Assembly (NCBI GenBank): GCA_004835665.1
Contig: RBKR01000001.1
Coordinates: forward strand, 2,852,001-2,916,000
Direction of reading: 5' to 3'
Length of the DNA stretch: 64,000 bases
Origin: Phoma sp. XZ068
Lineage: Eukaryota; Ascomycota; Dothideomycetes; Pleosporales; Didymellaceae
Part shown: positions 60,487 to 64,000 of the stretch, one piece after another
Numbering within the stretch: position 1 is the stretch's first letter
Layout: every line of letters starts with the position of its first letter
The notes under the pieces: model-generated
Told to the model about the DNA's origin: nothing
Database searches by the model: none
The model's input: the letters and a program-made list of their open reading frames with translations, nothing else
Program-made: the position numbers and the translations under genes

Positions 60487-61191
60487 CTATAAACCTTCAG
60501 CACATAAACGTCTTCCTTTCTCCACCATCTCGAGGTTCTCTATGACCTTCCGTTCCGTTCCATGGACAACCAAGTCTGCCACAAATGCACCCAGCTCTTC
60601 ACCTCGAATGGCCAAAGATTGTCCGCTAACAAACGCAACCGTGTTATTGACGATTGTGTTGCCGCCCATCAGCACTCCACCTGGCCTGACAACATAGGCT
60701 TCCCAATAGCCACTATGTTCTTCCGCGAGTTCGAGAGTCTTGGTCTGCAAGAGGCCTTTCAAGCGCCGCTGATCACCAAGGAAGTACAACCAGCGCGATT
60801 GATCGGTTTCGGTGAACGCGCCACCGAGCAGAATGAATCTGAGTTTCGTCGCCTTACCTTCGCGCCTGCGCGATTTGGCAAGGCGTTGTGTAAGTTTCTT
60901 CTGGAAAGCCAAGGGGTAGTTGAAGTTGACGTCTTCGTCGTAGGTGTAGCTGCCTATTCCCCAAAATAGCGCATCGACTTCTTCAATCTGTGACCATGTT
61001 GCGTCTGAAACTGCATCTAAGTCGCCAAAGTTTGGAATGATGGCATTTTCCACTCGCTCGTCGATTGAGTCTTTCGATGGTAGTGGTTTGCGGGTTACTG
61101 CGATAAGTTTGGAGATGTCGTCGCGTTTCAGGGCTTGTTGAAAGATCGCATTTCCAATGGAGCCGGTGGCGCCGACAACAGCTACCTTCAT
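60487..61191 (-). CDS. NAD(P)-binding Rossmann protein (atypical SDR, HIM1/NmrA-like)
   Basis: A single exon of 234 residues. N-terminal dinucleotide-binding motif 'MKVAVVGATGSIGNAIFQQA' (GxxGxxG), then 'LIAVTRKPLP'. A later 'FILLGGAF' strand and 'YVVRPGGVLMGG' match atypical SDRs such as HTATIP2/HIM1-like and NAD(P)H-binding proteins. There is no canonical YxxxK catalytic pair in the usual position, so it may be a redox sensor or reductase with altered chemistry. No signal peptide or membrane span. Function unknown. Confidence 0.82.
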   Translation of the reverse strand: MKVAVVGATGSIGNAIFQQALKRDDISKLIAVTRKPLPSKDSIDERVENAIIPNFGDLDAVSDATWSQIEEVDALFWGIGSYTYDEDVNFNYPLAFQKKLTQRLAKSRRREGKATKLRFILLGGAFTETDQSRWLYFLGDQRRLKGLLQTKTLELAEEHSGYWEAYVVRPGGVLMGGNTIVNNTVAFVSGQSLAIRGEELGAFVADLVVHGTERKVIENLEMVEKGRRLCAEGL

Positions 61192-62170
61192 TCTGTAAAA
61201 GAATTGGATGAGTTTCTACTCTTTGGAATAATGACTAGAGGAAGTGGAGTAGGTCCCTTACTGAGTGCAAAGTAGGTAGAGACGGTCCAGAGTTCGGCGG
61301 GCATGCTGACCATGACCCTCCTTACAGCGGACGAAACTGCGGGCGCGAAACTGTCGCGCAGGACCAATGCGATAACACAGGGTCCGGATTGTGGAGATGA
61401 TTTGGTTGGTTAGTGCGGCGCGAACAATCGGACGAAGATCGACGCACCTTGCACGCACCACTACATCTCGCTCAAAATGGTTAAGGGCTTTCATGGAATA
61501 CACATGCTACTTGGTTGAGGGTTGGCGTACCATAATTGAAAATCTACATGGCAATTAGTTGTTTGGCTGATCAACCACCCAAATTCGACATCGCGGACAT
61601 AAGTTGGATCGCTTGTAACACAACCCCTCGACCTACGATTGACCACCCTTATTGTTGGAAGATTTCAAGCCCAGCAACTGATCAATCCTCAGATAATCTG
61701 CTTTGAACCAGGACACAAGAGCGATACTGAGGCTGTGGCATCTTCGTCCGAGTTTGGCGTCCGCACCGTCGACGATGCCATCTCAACAATGTTGACGATC
61801 AGACCTTTCCGTCGACGTAGTAAATTAGGTCTCAAGACCAAGAACTTTCAAACGGCTGGTTGTGAGTAGTGATAGACGGCGTTCTTGAACGGAACGACAC
61901 CGGTGTACATGTGGTAGTTGTAGCCTGTTGGTCTACCGTCATTCTTGATCACTTCCTGCACCTAAGAACCAACCAAGTTCATTCTTGTTGACTTGAACGG
62001 TGAGGTGCGGTGTCGCTTCAAATAAAAAAATTTCAGGGCGTTGAATGTCTGAAACCTGACATGCATTTTCTAGTGCTGAGCTCGTATGCTCACATATCAG
62101 AAGCCTATGGCCTTGTTTGCACTCTCTATACGCTTCAGAAATATGATTTGCCGAAGCAATGTGCATTAGG
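61192..62170. other. Intergenic, 979 bp
   Basis: Between two minus-strand genes. Short open frames lack motifs and no gene could be supported. Confidence 0.4.
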
Positions 62171-63489
62171 TTAACGTAAAAGCTCAATGTTATGTCCGTG
62201 GACTGCTCGCCGTGGTGGCTCCAGCCACGGACTCCAGCTGTCATCGAGATGATTGGAGATGAGTCCTAACAGGTAAGCACCAGCGTCTCGCACTTGCCAT
62301 AGACCCCTCGCATGATGCAGCAACTCAGCGTAGTACGTAAGTACCACAAGAGCCTCAGGTCGCATGGCCGAAAGTAACTTTGTAAACTCAGGCGTTAGCA
62401 GCATGGTCCACGTGCACACCATGTGGTATTGACTATCGTCCTTGCCCTCGGCAGTCGCCGCATCAAGCCCGATCTGTAGGTAATGCAATGCGATACGGCA
62501 TGCTTCCTTATCTTCACTGTCAAGACTGCTTGACGCTTCCACCATCTCTTGTGCAAGCTTGCAGTGCTGGCCTTTGGGTTCTCTTGAAGTGAATGCTTCA
62601 CTGAGCGATAGTATGTGCTCAAGTTCTGACTCCATGAGCATTGGCCATGCCGTTTTCGCAATGGTGTAGATGCCCCGATGAGTCTCGATGCATTGGACAT
62701 AGTGCTCAATAAAAGCACGAATGCCTCCAGGAGGGCGCATGGCCAGTGCATCTACCAGAGTATGATGACCCAGAACAGATGCGAAAAGCACAATGATAAC
62801 GCAGTTAGACTGAACAACTCCAGTTGCAGGGTATGTAGCATTGAAAAGAGAAATAGCCTTGGTCTGTAAAGTTACAGCCTGGTGGTCGTAGAAAGCAAAG
62901 CGCTCCGGGTGAACGTAAGCCAAGTGACAAGAAGAGAAAGCGAGCATTTGGTACATCAATACTGGCGACTTGAGACTGGTGGATAATGCAACCAAGAGGC
63001 CAGAGGGGTGGTAATTTTCGATACCAAAGCCAAGGTTAAACATGTCCTTCTCCAGACTGAGGTGGATAAGAAGCTCCATGTGATCCAGATTGACATCTCC
63101 TAGGGTAGTAGGAGAAGGATCCTTGTGCAGGAACGGGCTGATGTAGAACTGTGACTGTCCAGTCGATAGACCTGTGGGCGAATTTGATGCATGCTGGTCA
63201 ACAAGATTCGAGTCTGAGCTCGTTGACGTTCTACCACACGTGGCTGACCTGGAACGCTCGAAGCTGCATACACGCTGTGAATTGGCGCAAAGCCTACATG
63301 AGGGGCGCCCCTCATCACACTGGCAAAAGAATGAGCTTTATTAAACACCAGCATAACGTCTGGCTTACTTTGACGTGTCGTTGCCGGCTAGATTTGATGT
63401 TAGAAGAATCCAAGGCAAGCACCGCAAGATTGATTTACTGACCATTGCACGCATCCAGCTCGCGATTTCTTGTGGCTGCGACGCAGCAT
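62171..63489 (-). CDS. Zn2Cys6 transcription factor (Upc2-like layout)
   Basis: Three exons: 63489-63443, 63387-63369 and 63319-62171; 404 residues. Only the join of two very short exons assembles the zinc cluster: 'SHKKSRAGCVQC', 'RQRHVKCDEGRPSC', 'RLCANSQRVC', i.e. C-x2-C-x6-C-x6-C-x2-C-x6-C with basic residues around it. A Ser/Thr-rich linker follows, then a helical fungal-TF C-terminal domain ('DHMELLIHLSLEKDMFNLG', 'MYQMLAFSSCHLAYVHPERF', 'AHGH...' region near the end) as in Upc2/sterol-uptake-control-type regulators. Minus-strand start 63489 follows an upstream palindrome. It is divergent from an RTA1-like gene, suggesting a local regulator-target pair. Confidence 0.85.
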
Positions 63490-63492
63490 GAT

Positions 63493-63504
63493 AACACGCG
63501 TGTT
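63493..63504. promoter_or_regulatory. Palindrome AACACGCGTGTT, copy 1
   Basis: A perfect 12-bp inverted repeat; the symmetry extends to 16 bp here (63491-63506, ATAACACGCGTGTTAT). It sits immediately upstream of the regulator's ATG. The core ACGCGT equals the MCB element bound by Mbp1-type APSES factors, but a different dimeric factor could use it. Confidence 0.7.
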
Positions 63505-63595
63505 ATATAAGTGCGACCAGATTGAGGAGATAGTGACATTAATGAAGGAAGTAAGCAGAACTCTTCTGGTGCTAGTGCCGAGATCTCGCTGACGT

Positions 63596-63607
63596 AACAC
63601 GCGTGTT
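63596..63607. promoter_or_regulatory. Palindrome AACACGCGTGTT, copy 2
   Basis: An identical 12-bp palindrome, 103 bp centre-to-centre from copy 1 (close to ten helical turns) and about 100 bp upstream of the RTA1-like gene's TATA box. Two exact copies in 115 bp are very unlikely by chance. Confidence 0.7.
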
Positions 63608-63831
63608 GCACGCCTACAGCTTGGACGAGGCGGACTCAATACTCCTTGCGAGGCCTGCCATTTTGGGAAGCTGTTGCGAGCTCTTTCCATGGACACAGGT
63701 ATATATCACTGCCTGCTAGTTCTATTCTATGGTCAGTTGTACCAACTGAAAACCAGTACTATCACTAGTGACATCGAATTCTAAAAGACGTCTTTGGCTA
63801 CTTCTCAGTTATCAATTACCCTGAAATACTC

Positions 63832-64000
63832 ATGCCGGTCCTGGAAAAGTACCTTGGCGAAGTTTACCTGTGGCGTTACATACCCAGCCTTCCCGCTGCC
63901 ATCACTTTCGCTATCATATTCATGCTTTTGTCGGTTGCACACGGCTGGACTATATGGCAAACACGACTATGGTTCTGTCTACCATTTTTCGTTGGCGGAA
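63832..64000 (+). CDS. RTA1-like membrane protein, 3' end cut by window edge
   Basis: The first 56 residues are present. 'LWRYIPSLPAAITFAIIFML' leads into the first membrane span, then 'AHGWTIWQTRLWFCLPFFVG' begins the second, the pattern of RTA1-family proteins (seven spans; 'Y-x-P' start followed by an aromatic-rich second helix). RTA1/RSB1 proteins are linked to lipid translocation and resistance to sterol-like or azole compounds. The rest lies beyond the window. A TATA box at 63700 and the divergent regulator fit an inducible gene. An intron in the missing part cannot be excluded. Confidence 0.7.
   Translation, partial: MPVLEKYLGEVYLWRYIPSLPAAITFAIIFMLLSVAHGWTIWQTRLWFCLPFFVGG

Larger units (their letters stand above)
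63490..63831. promoter_or_regulatory. Shared divergent promoter, Zn2Cys6 regulator / RTA1-like
   Basis: 342 bp between divergent start codons. It holds two copies of a perfect 12-bp palindrome and a TATA box for the RTA1-like gene (TATATAT at 63700-63706, 126 bp before its ATG). A second TATA-like TTATATAAG at 63503-63511 lies only about 14 bp from the regulator's start codon. Confidence 0.6.

Noticed and set aside
1..64000. CRISPR array, rRNA, intact transposon or retroelement
   Set aside because: No regularly spaced repeats, rRNA-like stretches, reverse transcriptase, transposase or terminal repeats were seen on either strand.

Overview
The window is nuclear DNA of a filamentous ascomycete (Pezizomycotina, most likely a Dothideomycete). 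The class is inferred from gene content and was not tested by a search. The evidence is monocistronic genes on both strands, many short GT-AG introns (mostly 42-75 bp, several with a visible CTAAC/CTGAC-like branch site), and fungus-restricted families: Zn2Cys6 regulator, RTA1-like protein, FIG1, CTK3, fungal CorA-like proteins and secreted effector-like proteins. I rebuilt exon structures by matching reading frames across consensus splice sites. Every multi-exon model here is a reading of the sequence, not supported by transcripts.

Layout: 1-8 kb carries a kelch protein (cut by the left edge), a Cys-rich membrane protein, a class III CoA-transferase, a decayed cytochrome P450, and two divergent small secreted proteins. 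8.3-22.8 kb is one intronless 4855-residue gene for midasin (MDN1/REA1), the 60S ribosome assembly ATPase. 22.9-27.6 kb is a housekeeping block: mitochondrial ribosomal protein L12, pyrroline-5-carboxylate reductase, CTD-kinase gamma subunit and a FIG1-like membrane protein. 27.9-38.1 kb holds a CorA-like protein with long polyproline tracts, a very small new gene convergent with an alpha/beta hydrolase, and a RING plus RS-repeat protein. 38.6-53 kb is metabolic: homoserine O-acetyltransferase, zinc alcohol dehydrogenase, mitochondrial-type beta-ketoacyl-ACP synthase, a nickel/cobalt permease, an IFI6/27-like protein, a TMEM53-like protein, an Mpv17-like protein, an SDR, acetate kinase and an isochorismatase-family hydrolase. 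54-57.8 kb is a Cid1-type nucleotidyltransferase. 59-64 kb has a 38-residue metallothionein-like gene, a Rossmann-fold reductase, and a divergent Zn2Cys6 regulator / RTA1-like gene pair.

There is no obvious biosynthetic cluster; most neighbours are unrelated housekeeping genes. The most interesting accessory signals are: (1) the divergent Zn2Cys6 regulator / RTA1-like pair, whose shared promoter carries two identical 12-bp palindromes, AACACGCGTGTT; (2) the 38-residue Cys-rich peptide gene with its own TATA box and 5'-UTR intron; (3) the 81-residue unknown gene at 32.1 kb; (4) a missing splice acceptor in the otherwise intact beta-ketoacyl-ACP synthase gene; and (5) the P450 relic. No tRNA, rRNA, CRISPR array or intact transposon was found.
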